The notes beneath the pieces are model-generated. The model was not told the origin of the DNA, ran no database searches, and saw only the letters and a program-made list of their open reading frames with translations. Shown here one piece after another: positions 53,002 through 61,551 of a DNA stretch of 64,000 bases (position 1 is its first letter; every line of letters begins with the position of its first letter). Source of the DNA: CAZWRN01 sp964446685. Lineage in GTDB: Bacteria > Patescibacteriota > Microgenomatia > Daviesbacterales > UBA10151. The stretch covers positions 39,895-103,894 of the forward strand of contig CAYUPO010000003.1 in the NCBI GenBank assembly GCA_964446685.1, read 5' to 3'. Made by a program: the position numbers and the translations under genes.

Positions 53002-53343
53002 TCATTTACTTTTTAACCGATAATGAAGCTCAGATTCTGTTAAATGCTGAATATCTTTTCCAAGTATGCCTCGGGCAGACTTTATAGCATGTTTTTTTAC
53101 ATCCGTTTGATGCAGTTTTAGCATTAAAGGAATATGTATTCCAAGTATAAAAGTATAAAAGGCATAAAAAACGTATTTTTCATTGGCAGTTGGATTTCCG
53201 GCAAATAATAAGCCTCCTATTCCCCAGATAAAAAACAGAATTAATAGCAAATACATTACTCCTAACACTCTGGAACGAGATGTGGGAATTACATAAAGAA
53301 AAATTATTGAAAAAAGAAGATAGGTGATTAATATTGGTAACAT
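53002..53343 (-). CDS. Small membrane protein, three helices
   Basis: 113 aa. Helices at about 2-18, 27-48 and 58-78, with a charged C-terminal tail (KSARGILGKDIQHLTESELHYR without a helix signal). TTGATA-N17-GATAAA lies 8 nt before ATG. Divergent from the methyltransferase-like gene. Function unknown. Confidence 0.6.
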   Translation of the reverse strand: MLPILITYLLFSIIFLYVIPTSRSRVLGVMYLLLILFFIWGIGGLLFAGNPTANEKYVFYAFYTFILGIHIPLMLKLHQTDVKKHAIKSARGILGKDIQHLTESELHYRLKSK

Positions 53344-53397
53344 TTCTTAAGTTTATCATGATTTATCTCTCCGGTATCAAGTCAGGCTGGAAAAGCA

Positions 53398-53403
53398 TAT
53401 AAT
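53398..53403 (+). promoter_or_regulatory. -10 box of the methyltransferase-like gene
   Basis: TATAAT followed by TAACAG and ATG at 53410: consensus -10 box 6 nt before the start codon. Confidence 0.65.
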
Positions 53404-53409
53404 TAACAG

Positions 53410-54366
53410 ATGGTTACATTATCACCCACTCACTGGACAGATTATGAATTACTGGATTCGGGCAATGGCAAGCGACTGGAAAGATTTGGAAAATATACTT
53501 TAGTCAGACCAGATCCGCAGTGTCTTTGGAAACCTCTGTTGCCTTCATCAGAATGGCAAAAAGCTGATGCAGTATTTCAGACAGAAGGCCGTGAAAAAGG
53601 ACAATGGGTCAAAAATAAAAATTTACCCAGTTCATGGCAAATAGCTTATCAGGACTTGAAAATTTTAATCAAACTCTCCCCTTTTAAACACACCGGAGTA
53701 TTCCCTGAACAGGCAGTTCACTGGGACTTTATACAAAACGTCATTGCGAGGAACGAGTCATCGAGTGACAAAGCAATCTCTAATAATGACCCTGTTCCCA
53801 AAGTTGATTTATTAGAGATTGCTTCGCCCCAGACTCCTCGCAATGACGGAAGTAGACAATTTAAAGTTCTTAACCTCTTCGGCTATACTGGCCTCGCCTC
53901 CCTAGCTGCAGCGGCGGCAGGGGCTCAGGTAACGCATGTTGATGCTTCATACCCTACAATTGGCTGGGCCCGTGAAAATCAAAAACTGTCTGGTTTAGAT
54001 AAAGCTCCGATCCGTTGGATTTTGGAAGACTGTCTCAAGTTTGTCGAACGGGAAGTGAAGCGTGGAAACGCTTATGAAGGAATTGTACTGGATCCCCCAG
54101 TCTATGGGCACGGCCCAAAAGGCGAAAAATGGGATTTTAATATACTCTTTCCTAAGCTCATGTCTCTTTGTAGTAAGATAATGTCTTCAAAAAAAGCCTT
54201 TTTGATAGTAAATGCCTATGCTGTTTCGGCCAGTTCTGTCATGTTGGAAAATGTTTTGAAAGACTATTTTACAGATGGGATCATCGAATCTGGTGAACTA
54301 GTTTTGGAAGAATCAAAAAATAAACGACAATTATCAACTGGGATTTTTGCCCGCTGGAGTAGATGA
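53410..54366 (+). CDS. Class I SAM-dependent methyltransferase (RlmI-like), with in-frame palindromic insertion
   Basis: 318 aa. The SAM fold is clear: VLNLFGYTGLASLAAAAAGA (motif I), VTHVDASYPTIGWARENQ (motif II), IRWILEDCLKFV, and GIVLDPPVYGHGPKGEKW, whose DPP motif is typical of RlmI/RlmK-type 23S rRNA cytosine or guanine methyltransferases. The usual N-terminal PUA/EEHEE parts are replaced by a short N-terminal domain. Residues about 111-146 are encoded by a palindromic repeat inserted in frame just before motif I (see repeat). TATAAT lies 6 nt before ATG. Target RNA unknown. Confidence 0.82.
   Translation: MVTLSPTHWTDYELLDSGNGKRLERFGKYTLVRPDPQCLWKPLLPSSEWQKADAVFQTEGREKGQWVKNKNLPSSWQIAYQDLKILIKLSPFKHTGVFPEQAVHWDFIQNVIARNESSSDKAISNNDPVPKVDLLEIASPQTPRNDGSRQFKVLNLFGYTGLASLAAAAAGAQVTHVDASYPTIGWARENQKLSGLDKAPIRWILEDCLKFVEREVKRGNAYEGIVLDPPVYGHGPKGEKWDFNILFPKLMSLCSKIMSSKKAFLIVNAYAVSASSVMLENVLKDYFTDGIIESGELVLEESKNKRQLSTGIFARWSR
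53740..53847. repeat. Palindromic interspersed element inserted in frame in a coding sequence
   Basis: Arms GTCATTGCGAGGAACGAG / CTCCTCGCAATGAC and AAGCAATCTC / GAGATTGCTT, about 108 bp in all, i.e. 36 codons without a stop. It is the GTCATTGCGAGG repeat known as an intergenic element in many bacteria, comparable in behaviour to Rickettsia palindromic elements. Confidence 0.85.
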
Positions 54367-54369
54367 AAA

Positions 54370-55881
54370 TTACTCGATAGGAGTATAGAAATCAATCTGA
54401 TTGTTAGTCCATCCTCTGGCCATCAAGAAAGCAACTTCAGCTAGATTTTCGGTCCAAAATTTTTGATTTGGATTACTGTTTAGAGTCAAACGATAAACTG
54501 GTTTTGTCCCTGGTTTTTGCGTTTTGGAAGCCAGGAATACAATCCCTTCGTTTACCCAACCTTGACTAGCCAGTGTATTTCTTTCAGCATCAGTTGTGGT
54601 ATATATTCTGAGTGACTGACCACTTAAATACATTCTATAGACAGGAACAACACCAGCAGCGGGGGCTTCCTGATCTTTAGCATAAACTTTAAATACAATC
54701 CCCTCATTGACATATCCTCTGGCTAACAGGTAATCAACTTCTACCTGCTGGGTGGTCCATAGTCTCTTACCGGTGGTTTGATTATGCACACGATACAAAG
54801 GGACAGTTATTGGCATATAAATAGTAAAATCCGACCTTCTGACATTATCAAAATCTCCGTGGATATCCCAGAAGTTTCTGAAAGACAATCTGTCAAACTT
54901 TTTAGTATTTCCAGCTCCTGGCAAATTTTGTAAATTCCAGACTATGTAATTGGTTTGTGGATCATTACCATCTGAGATATTTTGACATCCCCAGTTTGCA
55001 CAACTGATTGGAGAAAGTGTACCTGTGCCCACTGGTGCCCAGTTCAGACAATCAGAATTTTGCGGTGTTGGGTTAGCATAATCATATTCAAATCGGGCAT
55101 TTGGCGGATTGTGAATAGAGCCACACCTGCCAGTCACATTCAAAGTCTGTGGATAATTTGGTCCTTGAAAAGCTGTTCTTAGCCAATAATAGTTTAATGC
55201 TTCAATTTCGGCTTCGATCTGGTGCCCCCATGAATGAAGAGCTTCAGCGGTACCACGACCATAGTTAAATGTATAAACTCTGTATGTGTTTTGACATTTT
55301 GGCATATTATCCTCGCGGTAACTATTTGAAATATCACCAAACGGACCTGACATTTTTGATTCTGAAATATTTAGGTAAGGCAAATTCCTTGTTTCAGGAT
55401 GTACTGGCCCTTGATAAGCCCACAAAAAGACTTCTCTGACATTTTGATTGTCAACATAATTACAAATATTATGATCACTCATGATTTTGTAATAATTTGG
55501 TTTACGAGAACCATCTATTAGCATCGGAACCGCTTGTGTATATTCTTTAGTATCAACAACTTTCAATTTGATTGAAGCTGGAGCATTTGGATTACTATAT
55601 CCAAGATATTTGGTGGATTTTGGAATTAGGTTTATCAGGTTTTGTGTGATGGTATCGGTTTTTTGTTTGATATTGTTGTAAGGTTGATTGACATCACCTG
55701 TTACAGCAATATCTATATCTTTACCGTTGGCGGCCAGCGGAAAATATTTAATCACTAATACCCCCATACTATAGATATTGTTTGTCGTAGTAGCAGCTTG
55801 CGCCGGTTTTAAATACGGGACTACTGTCAGAAAAAATGCCACTAATAATATATAAAATGATACTTTAACAAAGTTTGTCAT
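54370..55881 (-). CDS. Secreted protein with three C-terminal DUF5648-like repeats
   Basis: 503 aa. Signal peptide 1-29 (FYILLVAFFLTVV...PAQA, cut before ATTTN). Residues about 35-350: extracellular domain of unknown type with YNYGRGTAEALHSWGHQIEAE-like HxxxH spacing and several Cys. Residues about 355-503: three DUF5648 units (VPLYRVHNQTTGKRLWTTQQ, VPVYRMYLSGQSLRIYTTTD, KPVYRLTLNSNPNQKFWTEN), each ending in GxxNEGIxF or similar. These repeats occur in secreted hydrolases and adhesins. TTGACA-N17-TATTCT lies 10 nt before ATG. Confidence 0.8.
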   Translation of the reverse strand: MTNFVKVSFYILLVAFFLTVVPYLKPAQAATTTNNIYSMGVLVIKYFPLAANGKDIDIAVTGDVNQPYNNIKQKTDTITQNLINLIPKSTKYLGYSNPNAPASIKLKVVDTKEYTQAVPMLIDGSRKPNYYKIMSDHNICNYVDNQNVREVFLWAYQGPVHPETRNLPYLNISESKMSGPFGDISNSYREDNMPKCQNTYRVYTFNYGRGTAEALHSWGHQIEAEIEALNYYWLRTAFQGPNYPQTLNVTGRCGSIHNPPNARFEYDYANPTPQNSDCLNWAPVGTGTLSPISCANWGCQNISDGNDPQTNYIVWNLQNLPGAGNTKKFDRLSFRNFWDIHGDFDNVRRSDFTIYMPITVPLYRVHNQTTGKRLWTTQQVEVDYLLARGYVNEGIVFKVYAKDQEAPAAGVVPVYRMYLSGQSLRIYTTTDAERNTLASQGWVNEGIVFLASKTQKPGTKPVYRLTLNSNPNQKFWTENLAEVAFLMARGWTNNQIDFYTPIE

Positions 55882-55949
55882 AATTAAGAGGAGAATATGC
55901 TACAGGTCACTTTTTGTCAACCAGTATTTTTTGAAATATCTGGAAGGAC

Positions 55950-57332
55950 TCAAGGACATTTTAGAGCAGTAATAATGACATCATTTCCATAAGCATAGCT
56001 GGCTGTCTTTCCTGGCTGCTGCACTGTTGCTACAACCGTATAGCTATACTGGATGCCAGCAGCTACTTTATCATCATTAGAAGCAATTCCGCTCGTTTCT
56101 CCAATCTGAATCCGACTATTTGGTTGATTGGTATTTCGGTAGACTTTATATGTCACGGCATTTGCTACTGTATTCCACTGCAAATGAATTCTGGAAGTTG
56201 ATCCAGATTCCACACAATAAGCCTGGGTGGAATTATTAAAATTTGGACCGCCTGATACTGGTGTATTGGAGAAATACTGACATTTAGAAGCTACCGCCGA
56301 AATTGTATTACCATTAATCTCTTTGCCTTTGACTATTGCTTTGACAGCGTAATAATACTTGGTACCAGGATTGACTGTCTCATCATTGACTGCTACTCCA
56401 CTGGTTGCCCCTATTTCAACCAATGTCCCCCCTGTATCAGTCCATCGGTAGACCCGATAAAACTCTGCACCAGTTACAGCATCCCACTGAACATGAATCC
56501 GTGAAACAACTGAACCCGTACAATAAGCTATTGTGAATTTATTCAGATTTGGTCCTCCTGCAACAGGTGGAGTTGTAGGATAAGGATTCGGTGTAGGTGA
56601 TGGTTTTGGTGAATCACAAACTAGCTTTCCACAGGTCAACTTACTATATAGCGCTGGGTCACAAGTATAAGTAAATGCCCCTTCAATCCGGCAGCCAGCA
56701 GGAACACCTTGAGCACAAGAAATGCCTTGGCAGGTATTTCCAGATGGCGAAGGACTCATTGTTGATGTCTTCAGACTGATTTTATAATTAACAACTGCGC
56801 CTGAATCTACTAGTTTTCCTGATTTATAATAATTTATTTTTGCATTGCCACTATATATACCATCAGGCTTTGAAGCGTTGATATAAAGATTATTTTCCAT
56901 TGTAGAATTGGGAGTAATTCCACTGGAAGTGATCCAAAAACCAAAACCATCGGCGACTTTGTTTGATTCAATCACCCAGGTATCGGCAGAAATGGCGGCT
57001 GAAGCTATTATTTTAATACCTGCTCCAAATATCACTCCATCTTTAGCATTGGCACGATTCATTGTCACATCCAAAGTTAAAGGAGTGACTGTTATTCCAG
57101 CACCTGGTGTATTCGATGGTAGAGGTGATGTCGGCCCGCTAATAGGTCCACTTACGGCAGCAAAAGAATTGTCTTTTGGATAAAGAGAAGTTAAAAACTG
57201 ATTTTTAAAAGGAGCCAGATTGGCCATAGCCATTATCCCAAACAAACCAATCACTGCTACTAAAAGTAATACCGGGATCGCTCCTCTTTCATTGTTATTG
57301 CTGATTAACTTTTGGCAGGCAGACCAACTCAT
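55950..57332 (-). CDS. Anchored surface protein with two FN3-like domains
   Basis: 460 aa. Helix (RGAIPVLLLVAVIGLFGIMA) and tag PFKNQFLTSLYPKDNSFAAV, the same as in the protein at 11405-13180. Residues about 70-195: beta domain. A short Cys-knot-like stretch follows (CQGISCAQGVPAGC). Two fibronectin type III-like domains lie at about 265-360 and 365-460 (RIHVQWDAVTGAEFYRVYRW; RIHLQWNTVANAVTYKVYRN), the classic W...Y.VYR pattern. TTGACT-N17-CATGAT ends 6 nt before ATG. Probably an adhesin or polymer-binding protein. Confidence 0.82.
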   Translation of the reverse strand: MSWSACQKLISNNNERGAIPVLLLVAVIGLFGIMAMANLAPFKNQFLTSLYPKDNSFAAVSGPISGPTSPLPSNTPGAGITVTPLTLDVTMNRANAKDGVIFGAGIKIIASAAISADTWVIESNKVADGFGFWITSSGITPNSTMENNLYINASKPDGIYSGNAKINYYKSGKLVDSGAVVNYKISLKTSTMSPSPSGNTCQGISCAQGVPAGCRIEGAFTYTCDPALYSKLTCGKLVCDSPKPSPTPNPYPTTPPVAGGPNLNKFTIAYCTGSVVSRIHVQWDAVTGAEFYRVYRWTDTGGTLVEIGATSGVAVNDETVNPGTKYYYAVKAIVKGKEINGNTISAVASKCQYFSNTPVSGGPNFNNSTQAYCVESGSTSRIHLQWNTVANAVTYKVYRNTNQPNSRIQIGETSGIASNDDKVAAGIQYSYTVVATVQQPGKTASYAYGNDVIITALKCP

Positions 57333-57457
57333 TCATTAATCATGTCAGCAGATTGTAAGCAAGTCAATACTCTCTAAATACTCTCTCGGACAAAGACTGG
57401 TAAGATTGCGCTAGGCATGATAAAATGTTCAAGCTGTGCGGGCGTAAAGCTTTGCGG

Positions 57458-57527
57458 GTTTGAATGTCTAAACGACATTCAAACGGGTGAAATACAATAA
57501 TTCTAAAAATAAATTATTTTTCACCCC
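57458..57527. repeat. Double hairpin upstream of tRNA-Ile
   Basis: GTTTGAATGTC-TAAAC-GACATTCAAAC (57458-57484), then GGGTGAAAT...ATTTTTCACCC. It resembles the hairpins beside tRNA-Ala at 10883-10988. Confidence 0.7.
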
Positions 57528-57557
57528 GGAAGAGCGCGCAGTGTAGTATAGGTTAAC

Positions 57558-57702
57558 TTAAAGAATGTGTCTGTAAGGGCGCATAGCTCAGCGGTAGAGC
57601 GCGTCTCTGATAAAGACGAGGCCTTTGGTTCGACACCAAATGCGCCCACCAAAGAGACACATTCTTTAAAGAGGCCTTTGGTTCGACACCAAATGCGCCC
57701 AC
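57558..57702. repeat. Inverted repeat around tRNA-Ile and partial tRNA copy
   Basis: TTAAAGAATGTGTCT (57558-57572) and its exact reverse complement (57655-57669) bracket the tRNA. Directly behind, 57671-57702 repeats 32 bp of the tRNA 3' part (57618-57649) exactly, followed by a T run. Confidence 0.88.
57577..57651 (+). tRNA. tRNA-Ile (GAU)
   Basis: 75 nt with encoded CCA. Acceptor GGGCGCA/TGCGCCC; D-arm GCTC/GAGC; anticodon stem CGTCT/AGACG with loop CTGATAA (anticodon GAT); T-arm TTTGG TTCGACA CCAAA. It lies far from both 16S and 23S, unlike in classical operons. Confidence 0.93.
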
Positions 57703-57708
57703 ATTTTT

Positions 57709-58551
57709 TTAAGGCAAAATAATTTTTGATCTAGGTTTTTGTGATTTGATATTTGCAAAAAATTCCCTTAATTTTTCCACTTCTTCTTCTAAAGACTCAA
57801 AATGAAATCCGTTATTGAAACGGGTAACAAGATTTTTAATTGTTCCACCATTACTGATATCTATTACTGCCTCATAGCCCTTCTGTCCCCAATATCTAAC
57901 AACTTCTTCCAGATTTACCTTTCTCACCATTGACCCAACCATCTCTTCTATTACTCCTTCAGCTGTGGTAATTTCCTTCATTTTTCCGGTAGACGGAATT
58001 ATTGGTATTTTTGGATCTTTTATTTCAGTATTTTGTAGTATTTCTGAAAATTGTCTGGCTTCTTCTTCTCGTTCATCACTATGATATATCCCTTCGGCTG
58101 TTAAATATCCTCTAAATCTTTTTCCGGCCTCATCTGCTAATAACCTTAACTCACGCATTGATCCTCCCAGAACATGAGCTCCAGGACCATTATCATTTGT
58201 CCAGTCCAAACCGGGAAATTGGGCTAATAATTCTGAAATTTTATCCCGACTAGCCAAGATCACTGCCATTGCCGATCTCTCCTCTTCCGGTTTATTTTGC
58301 TCAGCTTTCCTGACTATATTAGCTCTTGTTTCTGCCAATTGAAATGCAACTTCACGCGGGAAAGCTCCTGCTATTGATGCACCAGCAAAAATCCCAAAAC
58401 TATATGGAAAAATTGCGTCAGGTATAAATCCTGGGTTTATGCCTATTAATTGGTCATGTCTGGCAAATTGACTTCTTAAAATATCAGTTTCTGGCCTGAT
58501 GGAAGATGTATGAATTATCCCTTGTCCAGCAATGGCCTCAATAGTTTTCAT
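57709..58551 (-). CDS. FabD-like acyltransferase (malonyl-CoA:ACP transacylase family)
   Basis: 280 aa. The fold pattern of FabD is visible: PYSFGIFAGASIAGA (family GHSLGEYAALVAAGA, catalytic Ser kept, preceding His changed to Tyr), ETRANIVRKAEQ, the NDNGPGAHVLGGSM core (family aNxNxpxQvVisG), EGIYHSDERE (catalytic His) and a C-terminal ISNGGTIKNLVTRF (family EiGPGxxLxxL). The nucleophile-elbow change from GHS to PYS makes substrate and activity uncertain. TATACT ends 6 nt before ATG. Its natural partner would be the FabF-like protein at 48235, 9 kb away. Confidence 0.7.
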   Translation of the reverse strand: MKTIEAIAGQGIIHTSSIRPETDILRSQFARHDQLIGINPGFIPDAIFPYSFGIFAGASIAGAFPREVAFQLAETRANIVRKAEQNKPEEERSAMAVILASRDKISELLAQFPGLDWTNDNGPGAHVLGGSMRELRLLADEAGKRFRGYLTAEGIYHSDEREEEARQFSEILQNTEIKDPKIPIIPSTGKMKEITTAEGVIEEMVGSMVRKVNLEEVVRYWGQKGYEAVIDISNGGTIKNLVTRFNNGFHFESLEEEVEKLREFFANIKSQKPRSKIILP

Positions 58552-58715
58552 ACATAAAGTATACGCTAATTTTCATACCGAAGTTTTCGTGGTAGAATAG
58601 TCAGAGTTAAAGGAGGCTGGGTTAGCCCCTGTCGAATTGCACGCAATTCGCAGGCGATCTCGAAAACTTTTCTTGAAAGCTTCGCTTTCTATAAATAGAA
58701 GATGTTTTCTCCGAT

Positions 58716-58788
58716 GGTGCAGTGGTGAAGTGGAAACACTGGAGTCTGCAAAACTTCGATTGCGTGGGTTCGATTCCCACCTGCACCT
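58716..58788 (+). tRNA. tRNA-Cys (GCA)
   Basis: 73 nt. Acceptor GGTGCAG/CTGCACC with U73, the Cys identity base; D-stem GTG/CAC; anticodon stem GGAGT/ACTTC with loop CTGCAAA (anticodon GCA); T-arm GTGGG TTCGATT CCCAC. CCA is not encoded. Confidence 0.92.
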
Positions 58789-59089
58789 CATTAGTAATCG
58801 AACCCATACCAGAGCTAGGGTTCGACTTTTTACGAAGTAAAAAGCAAGGTTCTGGCGAAGCCAGGTTCTTATTCTCGCCTGCACTCCACACCTACATTAA
58901 GTAGTTCTTTAGAGAATGGAGTGCTATCGAAAAATCTATTTCGATAGTGACGTAATTCTCGCATGGACGAAGTCCATATTCCCACCTGCACCTCACAAAG
59001 TTAATCGAACTTGTTCTAAAGCGGATAATATAGATTCCCGATTTCTCGGGAATGACGGCGAGTCAGGGAGGGTAAATTGCTACAAATCT
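58789..59089. repeat. Region behind tRNA-Cys with partial 3' tRNA copies
   Basis: ATTCCCACCTGCACCTCA followed by a near copy of the tRNA's downstream flank (AATCGAAC) recurs at about 58977-59009. A weaker copy (CTCGCCTGCACTCCAC) lies at about 58874-58889. Between them are hairpins (TTCGACTTTTTACGAAGTAAAAAG-like, CTATCGAAAA/TTTCGATAG) and GATTCCCGATTTCTCGGGAA. No gene is seen in these 300 bases. Confidence 0.75.
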
Positions 59090-59902
59090 TTACTCAAACC
59101 AATCTCTTTCTATTTTCATTCTAATTAACTTTAGTGATACGCCTTCTTCATGAAACCGATGCCCTTTGGGAAATACTCTTTTAACCACTTTTTTACTCCA
59201 GTTTTCTGAGGCCATAAAAATAAGTAACATCAGTGACAAACTGCCAAAAAGCGTGACAAAACTATAACTTGTGACCACTACAATCGGATACTGGTAGATC
59301 TCCCCTACCAGTGGATTGGCATAATAAAAAAGTATGGCACTGGCAATCAGCGAAGAAACCAAACTGAAACTAATATGAGTGCTACGGATGATCCCGATTG
59401 CCTGAATTACTCCGATAGCAACTCCAAAAGCTATGATCATCCAGGATGGAATTTGAGGCTGTAGAGCCGGATGGTTAATCTCTAAAAGAGCCAGAAAAAG
59501 TGAACCAAAAATAACACTTATAAATAACAGATTGTGCGAAAGTCCACCATGAAACTTTTCATTAACATCAAAAGTTGGGGAAGCGGATTCTTTGTTTTTA
59601 ACAAATGATTGATAGACACTGGTGGAAGTGGAATGGATGCCGTTGCCGACTGCAGCGATCATCAAAAAAAACACATAGGCCTGAAAAAGAAATCCACTGT
59701 CTAAATAAATATTCGCTACCTGTGGACGGTTCATGATCTCCATGCCCAAAGATAACATCAAAGAAAACATTATCGGACCAACTACCAGATAATAAAGCTG
59801 AATAAAATAAAGCCCGCCGATGCTGATATCAGAAGTAAATCTCTTTTTATAGACTAATACCGCTGAAAGGCCGAGCAGAAACACTGCGATCAGTGAATAC
59901 AT
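59090..59902 (-). CDS. Multi-pass membrane protein of unknown function
   Basis: 270 aa, about seven or eight hydrophobic helices (e.g. SLIAVFLLGLSAVLVY, LLFISVIFGSLFLALL, MIIAFGVAIGVIQAIGII, FVTLFGSLSLMLLIFM) and a basic C-terminal tail (KKVVKRVFPKGHRFHEEG). TACAAT lies 8 nt before ATG. No family recognised. Confidence 0.65.
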   Translation of the reverse strand: MYSLIAVFLLGLSAVLVYKKRFTSDISIGGLYFIQLYYLVVGPIMFSLMLSLGMEIMNRPQVANIYLDSGFLFQAYVFFLMIAAVGNGIHSTSTSVYQSFVKNKESASPTFDVNEKFHGGLSHNLLFISVIFGSLFLALLEINHPALQPQIPSWMIIAFGVAIGVIQAIGIIRSTHISFSLVSSLIASAILFYYANPLVGEIYQYPIVVVTSYSFVTLFGSLSLMLLIFMASENWSKKVVKRVFPKGHRFHEEGVSLKLIRMKIERDWFE

Positions 59903-59928
59903 ATATAAATATTGTACCAGATTGATAT

Positions 59929-59984
59929 CAGCTACCAGCTACCAGCTACCAGCTACCAGCTACCAGCTACCAGCTACCAGCTAA
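59929..59984. repeat. AGCTACC heptanucleotide tandem array
   Basis: Nearly eight uninterrupted AGCTACC units, the longest pure heptad array in the window. Confidence 0.92.
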
Positions 59985-59997
59985 ACAATTATCCCAT

Positions 59998-60254
59998 TTG
60001 TCATTCTGGCTACATCATTAGATTTACCAGGAATTAACTATGCCTTAACAATATTTAGTCCAGAATCTTAACTTGGTTTGATTCTGGACACTTCGACCAG
60101 GCTTCGACGATGAGCTCAGCCGAATCGCTCAGTGCATAGCAAGCCAGAATGACAGAAGATTCAAAGAGTAAGTCTATGGTTATAATCTGAGATCTCTCCA
60201 CCCGTAGCACTTCGTGAAACGATGTGGACGGGTCACTCCTCGTTCGAGATGACA
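59998..60254. repeat. Composite palindromic elements (TGTCATTCTGG and CGAGATGACA types)
   Basis: TGTCATTCTGGC...AAGCCAGAATGACAG at 59998-60152 and a diverged copy of the CGAG..GAGATGACA element at about 60175-60254. The 411-bp gap between divergent genes consists of these plus the AGCTACC array. Confidence 0.75.
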
Positions 60255-60313
60255 CAAGAAATAATCCACTATTAATGATTGCTGAAACAGCATTTTTTTA
60301 GTAGGGTATGTAG

Positions 60314-61528
60314 GTGATTCAAAAAATTACCCCTTTTTTACTTCTTAGTATTGTGGTGGCAGTACTTATTCATTTGGGAACATTTGTTCCCTACCGTGAA
60401 CATCTTTTGTATGATGTCTCTGTTTATTATCAAAGATCACTTTATTTTTTTGATCATGCCAAGCTGACGGATGTCACCAATGAATATCTGCCGATGGCCT
60501 CACTCTTTTTTATCTCATTTTCTCCGGTATTTTTCTTTGGCAATTCTCTGGAGCTGTTTGAAAGGGTTTTTGTTTTAGGAAACGGAGCTTTACTGCTTCT
60601 GCTGGGCTTTTTGATTTACAAAGAAAAAGGGTCCAAAGCTCTTTTTTTGTTTAGCGGATTAGTCCTGGCGGCAGGTCCGATTGTACTCTACCGTTTTGAA
60701 TTGCTGGTTATTTTAACCATGATTTTGGCAATACTCCGTTTTCAAAAAGGTGACTGGCTGACTTCCAGTATTTTTCTTAGTCTGGGAACGCTGGTAAAAC
60801 TGTATCCATTTTTGCTTTTGCCCTATTTTCTAATCCTGACTTTTCATAAAAATGGAATAAAACAGGCTTTTAAATATCTGGCGGTATTTATTCTTACTAC
60901 TCTTGGAGGTATTTTAATTTATTTTTTTCTAACCCAAACCGGGATCAAAGAACTCTTGTTTAGCCTGGATTTTCATAAAGACAAACCTCTTGGACTGGAG
61001 AGTTCGATTGGTGGAATTACTCATCTAATGCAGTATTTACAAACCGGTCAGGCAGCACCAATTGTTGCCAGGCACAATACTTGGGGAGTTGATGATGCCT
61101 TTTTACTGCTACCAATGCCTATTTTGACATATCTTTGGACTATTCCTGTAACAGGAATCTATCTTTGGCTGCTTTTTTCAAAACAGCAAAAAGCCAGTTT
61201 TATATTTGTTATAACTTTTCTGACTAGTTTCTTTGTTTTTTCCAAACTGTTTACCCCTCAGTACTGGCTGTGGGTGCTTTTTTTGATGCCATTTCTGGAA
61301 CTGAAAAAATCACTCCTCATCTGGTCAATGATTATTCTGGCGGTTCTGGCAACAGCCATTACCCAATTTATTTATCCGCTTCACTACTTTGATTTTCTGG
61401 GATATTTTTACAATCAGGATAAAAGATTTGAGTATTTATTTTGGATTTATCTGACGGAGATTTTTTGTATGATTGCTGCAGCTCTTATTTCTATAATCTT
61501 ACTTCTTAAGAGAAAAACCTGGAGTTAA
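60314..61528 (+). CDS. GT87/DUF2029-type polyprenol-phosphate-dependent glycosyltransferase-like membrane protein
   Basis: 404 aa from GTG; TTGCTG-N17-TAGGGT lies 6 nt before it. About ten membrane helices. YREHLLYDVSVYYQRSLYFF has the acidic residue expected in the first outer loop of GT-C enzymes. RFELLVILTMILAILRFQKG and SLGTLVKLYPFLLLPYFLI match the GT87 pattern (RxD, GxxxKxYPxxLLP), with Glu for the Asp. Members transfer mannose or arabinose from lipid carriers outside the membrane. It could glycosylate surface proteins of this cell. Sugar unknown. Confidence 0.72.
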   Translation: MIQKITPFLLLSIVVAVLIHLGTFVPYREHLLYDVSVYYQRSLYFFDHAKLTDVTNEYLPMASLFFISFSPVFFFGNSLELFERVFVLGNGALLLLLGFLIYKEKGSKALFLFSGLVLAAGPIVLYRFELLVILTMILAILRFQKGDWLTSSIFLSLGTLVKLYPFLLLPYFLILTFHKNGIKQAFKYLAVFILTTLGGILIYFFLTQTGIKELLFSLDFHKDKPLGLESSIGGITHLMQYLQTGQAAPIVARHNTWGVDDAFLLLPMPILTYLWTIPVTGIYLWLLFSKQQKASFIFVITFLTSFFVFSKLFTPQYWLWVLFLMPFLELKKSLLIWSMIILAVLATAITQFIYPLHYFDFLGYFYNQDKRFEYLFWIYLTEIFCMIAAALISIILLLKRKTWS

Positions 61529-61551
61529 ACATAAGACTTAAAAATTAAATT

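Noticed and set aside
58573..58904. ORFs of 60-103 codons around tRNA-Cys on both strands
   Set aside because: They run through the tRNA and its partial copies and have no recognisable protein features.
59929..59984. Possible CRISPR array
   Set aside because: Units are 7 bp without spacers; it is a simple tandem repeat. No cas genes are in the window. The 21-bp units at 43059 also have no spacers.
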